From Diploptera punctata (taxonomy: Eukaryota > Arthropoda > Insecta > Blattodea > Blaberidae), in contig JASPKZ010002337.1 of NCBI GenBank assembly GCA_030220185.1, positions 1,955,501 through 2,019,500 of the forward strand: 64,000 nt of DNA. Direction: 5' to 3'. Both the position numbers and the translations under genes were made by a program. The notes beneath the pieces are model-generated. The model saw only the letters and a list, made by a program, of their open reading frames with translations. It had not been told where the DNA came from and did no database searches. Each line of letters opens with the position of its first letter. Positions within the stretch are counted from its first letter, which is position 1. Positions 31,681 to 41,911 of this stretch are shown here, piece after piece.

Positions 31681-32114
31681 AGTTTAAACATACGAATGCT
31701 GAATATGAAGAAATTTGATATCTTGGTAAGAAGAAAACAGTTTTTGAAGGAGAAAGTTAAGCTATTTTTTTACGCCTTAACACTGAACTGTGTGCATGTG
31801 CAATAACCAGAATTCTCTATATAGCTACTCAATCATAAGCTCTAAGCTCTGTGCTCTATCCCTTTCTTCATCTTTTCTATCTCTTTGCTATTCATTCTCT
31901 ACATCATTTCCATGTATATAGAGAAGCACAATTCCTCATTTTCTGACGGACTTGGAATACAACAACACATAGGTCTAGAGCTTGCTTTTGGTTCTGTTAA
32001 GGTGTCTATGGGAATCTAGTTAGCTCTCAAAGAGTTATTATTCTTTCATTAAGTACTTGCTGTGAAGTATATGGCCCAATTCAGGATGGAAATGATTGGA
32101 GAATTAGATATAAT

Positions 32115-32390
32115 TTGGAATAAGAATTAATTGACTCGTGAATTCTTCTTACCTCATATTTCTATGTTTTTTTAAACACAGCACTGCAGTATCAGCGACC
32201 ATCGTCACCATCCTGAGCTCAAAAAATTGGCAGTCGTGAAAACAGCTGAGGTGATGATGATGGTCGCTGATACTGCAGTGCTGTGTTTAAAAAACATAGA
32301 AATATGAGGTAAGAAGAATTCACAATTCAATTAATTCTTATTAATAAAACCTCATAATGTTAAAAATTCCCAAATTTATTATGTAATTTG
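32115..32390. mobile_element. PLE terminal inverted dimer
   Basis: Left arm TTACCTCATATTTCTATGTT, right arm AACATAGAAATATGAGGTAA, centred near 32225. The right arm ends ACCTCATAATGTTAAAAATT. The box CTGAGGTGATG...GATACTGCAGTG is hammerhead-like but lacks GAAA. Confidence 0.75.
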
Positions 32391-32474
32391 GAACTATAAC
32401 AGCTTTATAAATCACCAGATTTATGGCTTCAATTAAAATATGGTAGTAATGCAAGGATAATGAAGAAGAGATGA

Positions 32475-33120
32475 ATGCCAATAACAGCAAATGAGATGCA
32501 ATTTATGTTCCATACAACAGGTTATACAAAGGAGGACCATAAAAGAAGTGAGGAAATTATGGAAGAGTTGGGTGTAGAACCCATTGTCCATCATATACAA
32601 AACTACCAGAACAACTGGAAAGCCAATCTTCAACAAATGTCATCTTGCAGAATTCCAAAAGCTATGCTTTGTTACTGTCCCACACCATAGTCGAGTGGTT
32701 AAGGCAAGAAGTCTTGGCTATGGGACTTGCACCGGCTTGAATCTTCATAGGGAAGAAATTTTCTCATGGAATTTCAGCCAGTATGGGACTTGTGCCCAAT
32801 CAGCATCATGAGGCATTTGGGCAGCTACAATAAGTAGCGACTCCAGGTTGAGATGACCAGCTATAATGGCTGTGTACCCAACATGCTGACCACATGTCAC
32901 CCATATACTGGCTAGATGACAGTCTACCTCTGTGATTAACACATGTGGATGTGAGGCCAGCAGCCGACTGGGAGGCCTAGGGCCTTCTAGGCCTGTCACG
33001 CTTGGGAGTTTTCATGTTTTGTTACTACCCTCAAGGCAAAAGATCGCTGGGACGTCCAAAAAAGCGCTGGATGGAAAATTTCTCTTTGAGACTGTAACAG
33101 GACATATGTACTAATACTTG
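32475..33120 (+). pseudogene. Non-LTR 3' tail interrupted by a SINE
   Basis: Codons before 32668 give YQNNWKANLQQMSSCRIPKA. After the SINE the frame resumes with PQGKRSLGRPKKRWMENFSL at about 33030-33090, followed by (ATG)n. The same tail type, uninterrupted, is at 48465-48740. Confidence 0.75.
32677..33017 (+). mobile_element. SINE family B, plus orientation, with target duplication
   Basis: tRNA-Leu-like head (CATAGTCGAGTGGTTAAGGC), body ATGGAATTTCAGCCAGTATG and tail CCTAGGGCCTTCTAGGCCTG. Flanked by the direct repeat TTTGTTACT at 32668-32676 and 33018-33026, i.e. a target-site duplication inside the older retroelement tail. Confidence 0.88.
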
Positions 33121-33254
33121 CATGGATGATGATGATGATGATGATAACAAGCAGATTGAGATAGGCTGGACACACACAAAAAATGGATACAAACAAAATA
33201 CCTAAGAGGGTGAAACAAATAAAGTCAGATGGCAAGAGGTCAGCTGGAAGACCA

Positions 33255-33520
33255 TTAATTTTTCTTTTCCAAAAACCTAAAGAACTCACGGTTTGGGAAA
33301 AAATCTAGATAAAAAAAAAAAAGAGAAATTAATCAATTTTGAAATTCCTGGGGTAAAGGATTTGATTTTGATTTCGAGGCTCTTCAGCCTACTAACAGAG
33401 GGAGCAGGAGGCAGCTCTTCAAGACAACATAACAATGGTCAAAAAAGTAATGAGGATGGAAATGAATAAGAACCGAAAATAGTCTAAGAAGAAGAAAAAT
33501 ATGAGGTGAGATGATTAAAT
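33255..33520 (+). mobile_element. PLE 3' fragment
   Basis: AAGAACTCACGGTTTGGGAA (ELTVWEK relic), GAAATTCCTGGGGTAAAGG, CTAACAGAGGGAGCAGGAGG, then ATGAGGTGAGATG. Same subfamily as 36060-36340 and 56380-56530. Confidence 0.7.
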
Positions 33521-33589
33521 TTTACTTAAACTGAAGTTTGAAATTTCATTTCAGTTTGTAATATGTCAGCTAGCAAATGAAAGTGAACT

Positions 33590-33870
33590 AAACTCCATGT
33601 CGCAACAGGAAAGTCCTTGGCCTACCAGCCGGCCTCCCATTCACAAGGGTTAATCACAGAGGTAGACGATCATCCTGCCAGTGTAGGGGTGAAATGTGGT
33701 CAGCATGTCGGGTCCCCCAGTCGTCATAGCTGGTTTCTCAACCTAGAGCTGCTATTTATTGAAGCTACCCAAATTCCATGAGAAAATATCTTCTCCCATA
33801 AAAACCTGAACCAGAGCAAGTCCTGTAGCTCTGTGTCAAGGCATCTTGCCTTAACCACTTGCAATGGATT
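33590..33870 (-). mobile_element. SINE family B, minus orientation
   Basis: The plus strand shows the reversed SINE: ACCAGCCGGCCTCCCATTCA, GGGTCCCCCAGTCGTCATAG, ATTCCATGAGAAAATATCTT and GGCATCTTGCCTTAACCACT. Confidence 0.75.
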
Positions 33871-34970
33871 TAAGCCCCATATATAAAGAAAACAATCCTC
33901 TCTTTTGTTAGAATTGATTAAAGATTCAATTTATAATTATACTTACAGGAGTAAATTTAACTTTTTTTCCTCAACACTTGGGTGGGACAATTACTTTAAT
34001 AACAGACACAAAATTTAATTACTCAGTGTGTTTGTACCAAAACATAATTAAGTTTATTTTTTTCATTTACTTCTTTCCCTCAAAACTTTTATAAGGAATA
34101 ATTATAAAACATTTTGTTTTAGTTATGAAAGTTCACCTCAGACTTAAACTAATCGAGTAAGAAATGTAATGTTAAAAATATGTACACATGGAATGTTTTC
34201 ATTCTGTGTAGTATCCACATCATAGTATGAACTTTCAAAAGTAAATGAGAAGAAAATACATTATGGTTTACATATAAACATATTTTAATAAAAATCTTCT
34301 TCTTCATCCAACCAAGTCTTAGAACCTACGTAAAACAGATGAGGCTCTAGGAACCGAGTACTGGCGGTATAATCACAGCATCACTTGCAGAATAAATGCT
34401 GCATGGATGGAAACCCCATCACTTTACCCCTTTGGGCTAGCAACCTGTCAGGTAGTACTTTAGAATTGTTTTCAATTCTCACAACAAGCCTCGGATGGAC
34501 TGGAGGGATAATTCTGTTGACGAAAAAGGATAACTCTTGGAAAAAGGAAAACATTTTGAAAATGGCAACTTGGAATTTTAATAAAAAATTACGATGGGAA
34601 GTAACACTATGAGGTAATCCACAATTGAAGGGGTCAGTGGAAGAAGGGCCAATCCCACAATTTTGTGATTTGGAGAAAAATAGAATCAAAGTGTTTTTGC
34701 TGTAGAAACAAACCTAATTAACTTTGGTATTTGATTTTTTAGGATCAGATTCAGAACACTATTGGAAATATTCCTGCAAATATACAATAAAAATTGACAA
34801 CAGGTATTGAAATAAATTACACAAACTCACAACTTTAGTTTTAATGTCCAGAGGCACTCAACATCACTACTTTCTTCTTCATTATCATCTTCTTTCTTCA
34901 AATTTTGGTAGAAGCTGTGATGATTAGATGGAATGAACTTTTAAAAGGGAAAGAATGTCTTGAAGTTTTT
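33871..34970. other. Non-coding or unrecognised stretch
   Basis: AT-rich DNA. An open minus frame at 34381-34689 (RIIPPVHPRLVVRIENNS, LAQRGKVMGFPSMQHL) and its continuation DYTASTRFLEPHLFY are not recognised. They may be part of the unknown ORF at 34976-35442, which lies just upstream on the same strand. Confidence 0.35.
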
Positions 34971-34975
34971 TTGTT

Positions 34976-35442
34976 TTATTCCTCTTCCATTGGGATACTT
35001 ATTTGGTAAAAAAGGTCTTGAAGTAAAGGTGCTCGTCCCTTTCCCCGCTGAAAATTTACAGTCTCCCAGTCACATAGGTCTCCGTATGTATATTTGATGT
35101 CCACTTTGTGTCCTCCAGTAAACCTAAGAGCACTTGCCTTTCGAAAGTCCACTTTTCTTCCATCCATGGTTTTCTGGTGTTTGACCAGCTTTTCAGTAAG
35201 AGGCTTGGAAGACCAAAATCATTCTTTCCCATTTCAAGCACCTCAAATGGTTTGGTCGTACAAGATTTTCTGATAAGGACCATCCAATCTTGTGGTGTGA
35301 ACACATACTGAGTTTTTCTTTTCAGTTTTTCTATCAGACCAAAATTGGCATCGCAGGGAAGAAAGGTGTGTCCTGGAACCAGGAAGCAATGCTCAATTTC
35401 TTCAAACCACTGCAACTGGACCATGTAGATGAAAAGACTCAT
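34976..35442 (-). pseudogene. Fragment of a DUF7869-like uncharacterised insect protein
   Basis: Two overlapping minus frames (35442-35056 and 35167-34976) read WFEEIEHCFLVPGHTFLPCD, ANFGLIEKLKRKTQ, VFTPQDWMVLIRK, then RKASALRFTGGHKVDIKYTY. The PGHTFLPCDxxFGLIEK pattern is shared with a large uncharacterised arthropod family often seen in multiple copies, probably of mobile origin. The frame switch near 35110 shows it is broken. Assignment is from memory of the motif only. Confidence 0.45.
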
Positions 35443-35699
35443 AATAAGTGCCTACCTTTCCATGGCTTAATTGTTCTTTGAAAGCAGACTATTATCCATT
35501 ACTGGTTACTTGGTCTGACATGCCTTCATCAGAGCCTCTGTTAGCTGTTTTTCCAGAGTTCTTACATATTTAAAAGAACACTGAAAAGAAATTTTGAAAT
35601 TGGATAAAATATAAGATGAAATAGACGATAGTAGAATAAGATAATATGGCAATGTTAAAAGAATGAATACTGGAAGGATACCAAGACAAGCAATGAAAT

Positions 35700-36390
35700 A
35701 ATATTATTAGGAAGTAACACAATGAGGTTTTTAAAAAACATTAGAGATTTAAGAAAAATTGTAACATCTCACCGCATATTCACATTATTAGATCGGTGTT
35801 GAGACCTAATTAGAATATCAAAAATGGGGAAGTAGAAAAATCTGCAGTATCCGCCTACACACAATCAGCAAAACATCAAATAGAAGGAAAGGCTAAATTA
35901 CTTATTTTAGGAATTCTCACTATGAGGTATATTCATTAAGGTAGAATTTTTTATCACTCACCTCATATTGTTCTTCTTATTTGACTATAAACTATATTCC
36001 AAAACTAGTTTATAGTCAAATAAGAACAATATGAGGTGAGTGATAAAAAATTCTACCTTAAAGGCTAAATTAATTACACAAATAGAAAAACCTAAAGACC
36101 TCACATAGTTTGGGAAAAAATCTACATTAAAAAAACAACAAGGAGAAATTAATGATTTTTTTAAATTCCCAGGAAAAATTATTTGATTTCGAGGTTCTTC
36201 AGTTTACCAACAGAGGAAGCAGGAGGTGGCACTTCAAGACGACATAACAATGTAACAATGGTCATGGAAATACTGAGGATGGAACTGAAACTGATCTAGT
36301 AAGAAGGATATGAGGTGAGGTGATACAATTTTTCTTAAAAAAATAATACCTCATAGTGTTAATTCCTAAAAAGTCAATCATAGAATCGGA
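35700..36390. mobile_element. Cluster of PLE ends including a short palindrome
   Basis: Includes a plus fragment with AGTAGAAAAATCTGCAGTAT at 35830. A near-perfect palindrome follows at 35925-36055 (CACTCACCTCATATTGTTCT and its mirror, centre near 36000). Then comes a plus GIY-YIG tail at 36060-36340 (AAAGACCTCACATAGTTTGG, CCAACAGAGGAAGCAGGAGG) ending in ATGAGGTGAGG and TACCTCATAGTGTTAATTCC. Confidence 0.75.
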
Positions 36391-36531
36391 AATTAACACC
36401 TCCCCTATAACTTTTTTTTTTATTTTTTGTTATATGATTCATTGTGGTTATAATATTGTTTTATTAATTTAGGTAGCTTACAAGGCTCACCTATAACTTG
36501 TACATGTTTCAAATGGGAATGCATCTGATAC

Positions 36532-37440
36532 ATGTTCTCAAGAATCTACAATTTTAAGGTGAGGTGTCAATTTCCAATCACTAAAAAAGAGACCCTAGAA
36601 TATCACACTACACAGATAATAGGGTATGCGGATGACATATGTCTCTTAAGCAGAAGTAACAAACCCTTTCAAGAATTTTATATAGAATTTAAAGCAGCCA
36701 CAGAAGATATAGGCCTAGAAATGAACACACAGAAAACACAAGTTACGATAAAAGTTATAAAAGAATTAGGTTTTGGGAAAAAGTCCAAAATCAAGGTTTG
36801 AGAATAATTACTGGTGGTGTTAAAACAACACCAATATTAGCAATGCAGATCTTAACCAACAATAGACCAATACAGTATGATATTGAAGAAAAAGGAATAT
36901 TGTTATATGAAAAACTAAGACGACTTCCATATCAAAACTACTGGAACAGCTACATAAATCAAATAGACATCTAAAACTCAAGTAGGATTCATCCAAAAAA
37001 TATTAGACTAAAGAGAAATATGAAATACCACAGATGGCATAAAAACTTATAACTCCAATATCCCCTCTCGAATTTGGCAGCGTCAATTATTCATTAAACC
37101 TGACAGAAGAGATCAACAAAAAAACTACAAGCTCAATGGTAATGAAACAATTAGCATTAGAAACAATCAACATTAGATATCCAGCCCCCGATCAATTGCA
37201 GTTGCATCATTTCGTCTTGAAACTGGTCATGATTGCTTGGCAGCACATCTACATAGAATTAAGCTACTAGACTCTCCACACTGCATAGTACGCAAGGACA
37301 CAAATACAATAATGAACAAGGATAACTTGATGTTCTGCACTGATGTTCAGAAAATAGTTGGAACACCATTCCAAATTGCTGAATATTATTGGGAAGCCCA
37401 CAAGCGAATGATGACAAATCAAGAGCTTCAGAACATTTGA
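36532..37440 (+). pseudogene. Decayed non-LTR (jockey-like) RT and C-terminal region
   Basis: 36595-36800 holds the RT palm IIGYADDICLLSRSNK and LEMNTQKTQV. 36800-37180 holds LRIITGGVKTTPILAMQIL, PYQNYWNSYINQI and related pieces with stops. 37190-37440 holds the C-terminal zinc module (CLAAHLHRIKLLDSPHC, FQIAEYYWEAHKRMM). An endonuclease is not seen; the element is 5'-truncated. Confidence 0.75.
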
Positions 37441-37441
37441 A

Positions 37442-37474
<33 letters not shown>
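37441..37474. repeat. (ACT)n microsatellite
   Basis: About 11 ACT units directly after the jockey-like stop codon, likely the element's 3' terminal simple repeat. Confidence 0.9.
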
Positions 37475-37504
37475 AATGTGAAAAATTCTAACCAGGCTCA
37501 TGTA

Positions 37505-38817
37505 CGAGGGTCATACTGAAAGTCATGAGCAACATTTTTTTAAACAATCATAATATTTATTTTAGACAAACCAAGTACACCATGCTATTCTACAGACCTT
37601 TGTGCTACTTTTCAACATAGTCTCCATTTCTTTGCACACATTGTGTCCAGCGTTCTACAAGCTTGAAAATTCCCTTATGATAGAAGTCCGTTCCAGCTGC
37701 TCGAAGACACTGACGCACTGCTTTCTGAATATCCTCCAGCGTCTCGTAGCATTGGCCTCTCATCTGCTCCTTCACAGAACCGAAAAGATGGTAGTCGGAG
37801 GGTGCCAAATCGGGACTATAGGGAGGATGTGGAAGAGTTTCCCACCCAAATGTCCTGATCTTCTCCACAATGGCACGAGCAGTGTGAGGACGCACGTTAT
37901 CGTGTTGCAGAATGATCTTCCTTCCAGGGCATTTGTCGTGCAATGCACGACGGAGCTTCACAAGTGTCTGGATATAGCGGGCATCATTTATGGTTTGTCC
38001 AGGTTCAAGAAATTCAACCAGAATGCAACCTTGCGCATCCCAGAAGACGCTGCCCATAACTTTCCCAACAGATTGCACTGTCTTCGCTTTTTTCTTTGAT
38101 GGCAAATTCAAGTGGTGCCATTCCATACTCTGGCGTTTTGTTTCAGGCTCGTAGCGATTCAACCAGCTTTCATCACCTGTCACAATACTCGTCAAAAAAT
38201 CATCACCTTCATTTCGAAATCTCTGAAGAAGGTTATGGGTGATGGTTCTTCTCTGAAGTTTGTGGTCTTCACTCAATAAACGTGGAACCCAATGGGCACT
38301 AACTTTTCGGTAACCTAAGCTGTGAATCATTACTTGCACTGCACTGTGTCCTACTGCAAGTTTTGTAGCGATTTCATTCACTGTGATATGCCTGTCGTCT
38401 CTAATGAGCGCATCAACTCTTTCCTTGTTGCAATCCGTGGAGGCAGAGCGTGGGCGACCGCTACGAGACTCATCTTTGATACTCGTGTACCCATCTTTAA
38501 AATATTTCACCCATCTCCTAACACTGCTGGCACCCATGCAGGCATCTCTGTAAGCAAATTGAAATCTTTGGTGAATATCAACAGCAGATTGTTCCTCTTT
38601 AACAAGGAATTCAATGACAGCATGCTGTTGAAACGAAACATTGATGTCTGCCATTTTGGAAACACTGCGTGTGGTCACATGATAGAAGCTATGACGCCAC
38701 AAAACGGCAATGTTGTGGTATAAAGTCTGTAGATTACGATCCTGCAGTTGTTTTTGTTACATTGTTGAAATTTGAATTTTAACAATGGGTTGCTCACGAA
38801 TTTCAGTATGACCCTCG
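37505..38817 (-). mobile_element. mariner transposon with intact ends and ORF
   Basis: Terminal inverted repeats of about 29 nt (CGAGGGTCATACTGAAAGTC at the left, CGAGGGTCATACTGAAATTC reversed at the right) are flanked by TA at 37503-37504 and 38818-38819. The 1,313-bp length is normal for mariner. With a complete transposase, this is the best preserved DNA transposon in the window. Confidence 0.95.
37605..38654 (-). CDS. mariner transposase (DD34D), apparently intact
   Basis: The frame opens at 38702, but MADINVSFQQHAVIEFL at 38654 is the likely start, giving 349 aa, the usual mariner length. From that start: paired HTH domains (about 1-110, with SSVRRWVKYFKDG and SGRPRS), the linker motif HWVPRLLSEDHK, and the catalytic triad TGDESW (D151), QHDNVRPHT (D242) and SPDLAPSDYHLF (D277). 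The 34-residue spacing between the second and third Asp is diagnostic. The enzyme cuts and pastes the element at TA sites in the nucleus. There are no internal stops or frameshifts; activity is not proven. Confidence 0.92.
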   Translation of the reverse strand: MADINVSFQQHAVIEFLVKEEQSAVDIHQRFQFAYRDACMGASSVRRWVKYFKDGYTSIKDESRSGRPRSASTDCNKERVDALIRDDRHITVNEIATKLAVGHSAVQVMIHSLGYRKVSAHWVPRLLSEDHKLQRRTITHNLLQRFRNEGDDFLTSIVTGDESWLNRYEPETKRQSMEWHHLNLPSKKKAKTVQSVGKVMGSVFWDAQGCILVEFLEPGQTINDARYIQTLVKLRRALHDKCPGRKIILQHDNVRPHTARAIVEKIRTFGWETLPHPPYSPDLAPSDYHLFGSVKEQMRGQCYETLEDIQKAVRQCLRAAGTDFYHKGIFKLVERWTQCVQRNGDYVEK

Positions 38818-38929
38818 TATTACAGATTAATAATAACCAACACAATAAAGAACAAGGAAGACTGAAACTGGCCAACAAAGCTTCTTATTCACTTCATACA
38901 ATAATGAAGAGTAATAACATATTACCCAT

Positions 38930-39475
38930 CCAAGTGTTTTGTGCAGGCGGAAAATATGTTAACTAGCAAAATGTCTTTCTCTTTCTATTCCTTACTATGT
39001 TGCCACTTCCTGTCCTTTGTATTATGTTGTTCGATTGACAGGTAGAGAGCTGACAAAACTATGTATTTTAATGATTCGTCGTTCTGCGCGGTCAGTGGCA
39101 GAATGACTAATTTGACAACGCTGTTACTTTTGGGGTTACGTCTAGGAATGAGCTGTCCCTTCCTTGCCCTTCTCATTACATGTTGCCACTTGTGATTTAT
39201 TGTCAGACTGGTAACGGAGAGATGACAAATACTGTGATTTTAAATGATCCGACCGCTTGAGCGTTCAGTGCATAAATGACTAATTTGACAACCATGTCAA
39301 GATCTTTCACACGTGTTTCGAGATTCTCCCCCCACATTTGAAGTTGAAAAATTTCAATACGTGATCGGATGTACAGTTTTCTCCTACATCGCTTCCACAG
39401 ATTCAGTAGATCGGCGACACTAGCGCTAAAACTCTTCCCCTCCGCCCGTGAACAGTTAACTTGGATGTGTAATAC
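38930..39475. repeat. Unclassified interspersed repeat, copy 2
   Basis: Matches 20854-21350 from AGTGTTTTGTGCAGGCGGAA through TTTTGGGGTTACGTCTAGGA to GAACAGTTAACTTGG, with an extra partial repeat near 39225-39300. Confidence 0.65.
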
Positions 39476-39489
39476 ATTCAGCTACTAAA

Positions 39490-39945
39490 ATAAGGCTATA
39501 TAAAGTTTTAATAAGAACAGTTTTGAGTTATGGTAGTGAGACATGGAGCCTCGCTAAAAGATCAGAGGTAGCCCTAAATAATTTTGAAAAAAAGTAAAAG
39601 TACTCAGCAAAATATTTGGTCCGATAAATATTAATGGCTACTGGAGAATATGATACAACAATGAATTGTATGACAAATATCAATGAATCTGACAATGTCA
39701 CTTTTATTAAATTAAAGAAATTGGAATGGGCTGGCCATGTATAAAGGCTCTTAACAGACCAAGCACCAAAAAGGGTGCTTACAGCAAGTTTTATGGGGAA
39801 TAGACATGTTGGAAGACTGAAAAAAATTATGGGAAGATGGTATTAAGGAAGATGCTGAAAAACTACTTTGGTGTCGCAACTGGAGGCTTGCCACAGAAAA
39901 CAGAAATAATAGGAGGCAGAAGTTAAGGGATGCCAAAGCTTGAAT
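39490..39945 (+). pseudogene. Third-type non-LTR tail
   Basis: Frames give VLIRTVLSYGSETWSLAKRS, LKKLEWAGHV, RVLTASFMGNRHVGR and a degraded end near a (GGAT)n run at 39965. The xxWAGHV...KxVL pattern is another RTE-type tail. Confidence 0.65.
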
Positions 39946-40019
39946 TTGAGCCTATCAGCCATTGGATGGATGGATGGATGGATAGATGTCAATTTCCGAT
40001 CCTTTAATGAATAATTACA

Positions 40020-40285
40020 AGCAATGGAATTTAGATTAAGAGAGATGAGATCAAGAGGTCGGCCAAGATATAGATGAGGAGAACAAATTAAGAAGAAAAT
40101 TGAGAAAAAAAGGAATTGAATGGGTAGAAATGATTACGATCTTCCTTTGGCCAGCAACCAATCGAAGGGACTATTATTATGCTTTCAAGTCTTATACGAG
40201 AATTTTCCGGAAGATGCTGGAGGGAAAATTTTCTATAGGATCGTAACAGGCCTTGGCCTAATACTTGGAAGGAAGAAGAAGAAAT
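40020..40285 (+). pseudogene. Non-LTR tail, same type as 48465-48740
   Basis: Nucleotide match at the end: GAGGGAAAATTTTCTATAGG, ATCGTAACAGGCCTTGGCCT, AATACTTGGAAGGAAGAAG. Coding part heavily decayed. Confidence 0.6.
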
Positions 40286-40420
40286 GATGGAACTGGAGAT
40301 GTGGAATGATCAATACAGATGAAGATTTTTGTTCAAAACTTGATCCCCAGAACAGCAACATGAGAACAGAGACTTCTCATGAATTTGTTATAAAAATATC
40401 TGATAATTCATATAATTTAC

Positions 40421-40603
40421 CTTCTCTGACAACACCTCCGCTCATAAAGATGTGTGAAAGAACCAAAAAAAGAAGAACCTGCTGAGCTTCCTTTTCTTCT
40501 GGTAGTAAAATATGTTCTGTCAGTTTTGCCATTGCATCGGTATTCACTAACATGTAATATTTGTTTTGTTGCTCTCTACTTCTATCAATTTCATCCCATA
40601 CAC
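40421..40603 (-). CDS. NSMCE3: MAGE/NSE3 homolog, exon 2 (contains a one-base frame break)
   Basis: Acceptor TTAATTTTAG (40604) and donor GAAG|GTAAAT (40420). Entered in phase 0, the frame reads VYGMKLIEVESNKT, the MAGE VFGLxLKEVD motif, then hits TAG. In the next frame it continues YYMLVNTDAMAKLTEHILLP, EEKEAQQVLLFLVLSHIFMS and GGVVRE. The exon is 183 nt; 184 nt are needed to enter in phase 0 and leave in phase 1 for exon 3. The deficit falls at the short A-run around 40562-40575. It is either a true disabling mutation or an assembly error. Confidence 0.88.
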
Positions 40604-40654
40604 CTAAAATTAAAAAAAAATAATTAATACCAATAAATAATGTGAATTCATATC

Positions 40655-40790
40655 ATCTTACCTCATTAATTGATGTTTTTTAACACGTTTCAATATGCTA
40701 CATGTACCATCATCAGCTATTCCAGATTGTTTTTTCATCCAATGACCCATGTTGTCATTTCGACATTTCTGGTGTTCTCTCCTGGCATGG
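40655..40790 (-). mobile_element. PLE terminal end with hammerhead core
   Basis: Minus strand: CTGATGATGGTACATGTAGC, then GAAACGTGTT and AATGAGGTAAG. The core boxes CTGATGA and GAAA are intact and stem III ACGTGT is nearly self-complementary, but stem II is weak. It lies within MAGE intron 1, about 50 nt from exon 2. Confidence 0.6.
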
Positions 40791-40929
40791 CATACTTGTA
40801 ACCCACTTCTGAGATTGGAGCGCCTTGAATGCACGGTTACCTTGCCTCTATGATATGAGAGTTGATGCTGATGGTAATGATGCAGGAGAGGCCTTAAACT
40901 AAACTTAATCTAATTAGGCAAATATGATA

Positions 40930-41116
40930 TTAATGATAATGATGGTCAGATGGTGTTCGGAGACTGTTTGGGCCTTAAAGTTTCCTGATATTTATCTTAT
41001 GGGTGAGGAAAAACCCCAAAAAAAAACTCACCCAGGGAACTTGTCCCAACTGGGGATCGAACCCGGGCCCACTGCGTAACGAGGCAGCATGCTACTTCAA
41101 GACCACAGAGGTGGAC
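40930..41116 (-). mobile_element. SINE family A, minus
   Basis: GGTGAGGAAAAACCCCAAAA, ACTCACCCAGGGAAC, GGATCGAACCCGGGCCCACT and a degraded GAGGCAGCATGCTACTTCAA head. Confidence 0.78.
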
Positions 41117-41466
41117 TGATTCTCCAAATTGTTGAAATTTTATGTTATCAGTCTTGGATGTCAACTCCCATTTCATCTCTTGACTGACCAAATAAGTTGC
41201 AAATCAAATCTTTTCCTCCGGGAATTTCAAAGTTCATAATTCTAATTTTGTTCTTCTGGATGTAAATCTCCCAGGCCCGACAACATAAAATTCAACAGTC
41301 GAGAAAAACTGATGATAGTATACATGGTATATCAAAACATTTAATATATTTCAAGGAAGTAACACAATAGAGGTTTATTTTAGAAAATATGAGTTAGATA
41401 ATCATCTTATTTATATTATTTTTAGTCTGGACATCTTACCTCTATATTAATGTTGATTTGTTCTTG

Positions 41467-41503
41467 GACATGTTTCAAAACAATTCTGTTTTATCGTCAG
41501 CTT
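41467..41503 (-). ncRNA. Hammerhead ribozyme motif, left arm
   Basis: Minus: CTGACGA, T, stem II AAAACA-GAAT-TGTTTT, GAAA, stem III ACATGT (self-complementary), then C at the cleavage position. Stem I has only a G-C pair that I can see. Confidence 0.65.
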
Positions 41504-41520
41504 TCCCAGACTGGTTTTAT

Positions 41521-41862
41521 TTATGTTGCATTATGTTGCACAACCTGGATGTCGATGTCAGCTCCATCCTGTGGTTGACCAAAGAACCTCCAAACAAGGT
41601 CACGCTCTATCGGTATATCAAAATTCATAACTCTGTTTCTGTTCTTCTGAATATAAATTTTTTCCCAAATAGTCAGCTCTTTTGTATTTTCTAACTGTTT
41701 TAATAATTTAGTGTCTGAATTTATATTATGTTTTTCAGACCAAACATGAGCAGCAACTGCAGATTTTTCAATTTCTCCATTTTTAATATTTCTTATGTGT
41801 TCTTTGGTTCTAATTTTTAGGTTTCTTTTTGTTTTTCCTATATATATCTTTTCACAACCCAT
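41521..41862 (-). CDS. PLE GIY-YIG endonuclease C-terminal part (left arm)
   Basis: 113 codons: YIG-containing half of the endonuclease, then the conserved tail that follows it in PLEs (EKSAVAAHVWSEKH, IPIERDLVWRFFGQPQDGA). The RT is missing, so this is a truncated copy, but the frame is undamaged. The domain nicks DNA for target-primed reverse transcription in the PLE group. Confidence 0.8.
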   Translation of the reverse strand: MGCEKIYIGKTKRNLKIRTKEHIRNIKNGEIEKSAVAAHVWSEKHNINSDTKLLKQLENTKELTIWEKIYIQKNRNRVMNFDIPIERDLVWRFFGQPQDGADIDIQVVQHNAT

Positions 41863-41911
41863 GCATTCAATTTGATATATTCCTGACTTTTTATTTTTAT
41901 TTTTATCATTT

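Noticed and set aside
37602..38723. Long plus-strand ORFs (165 and 133 codons) over the mariner
   Set aside because: They are antisense shadows of the transposase frame on the minus strand and have no domain of their own.
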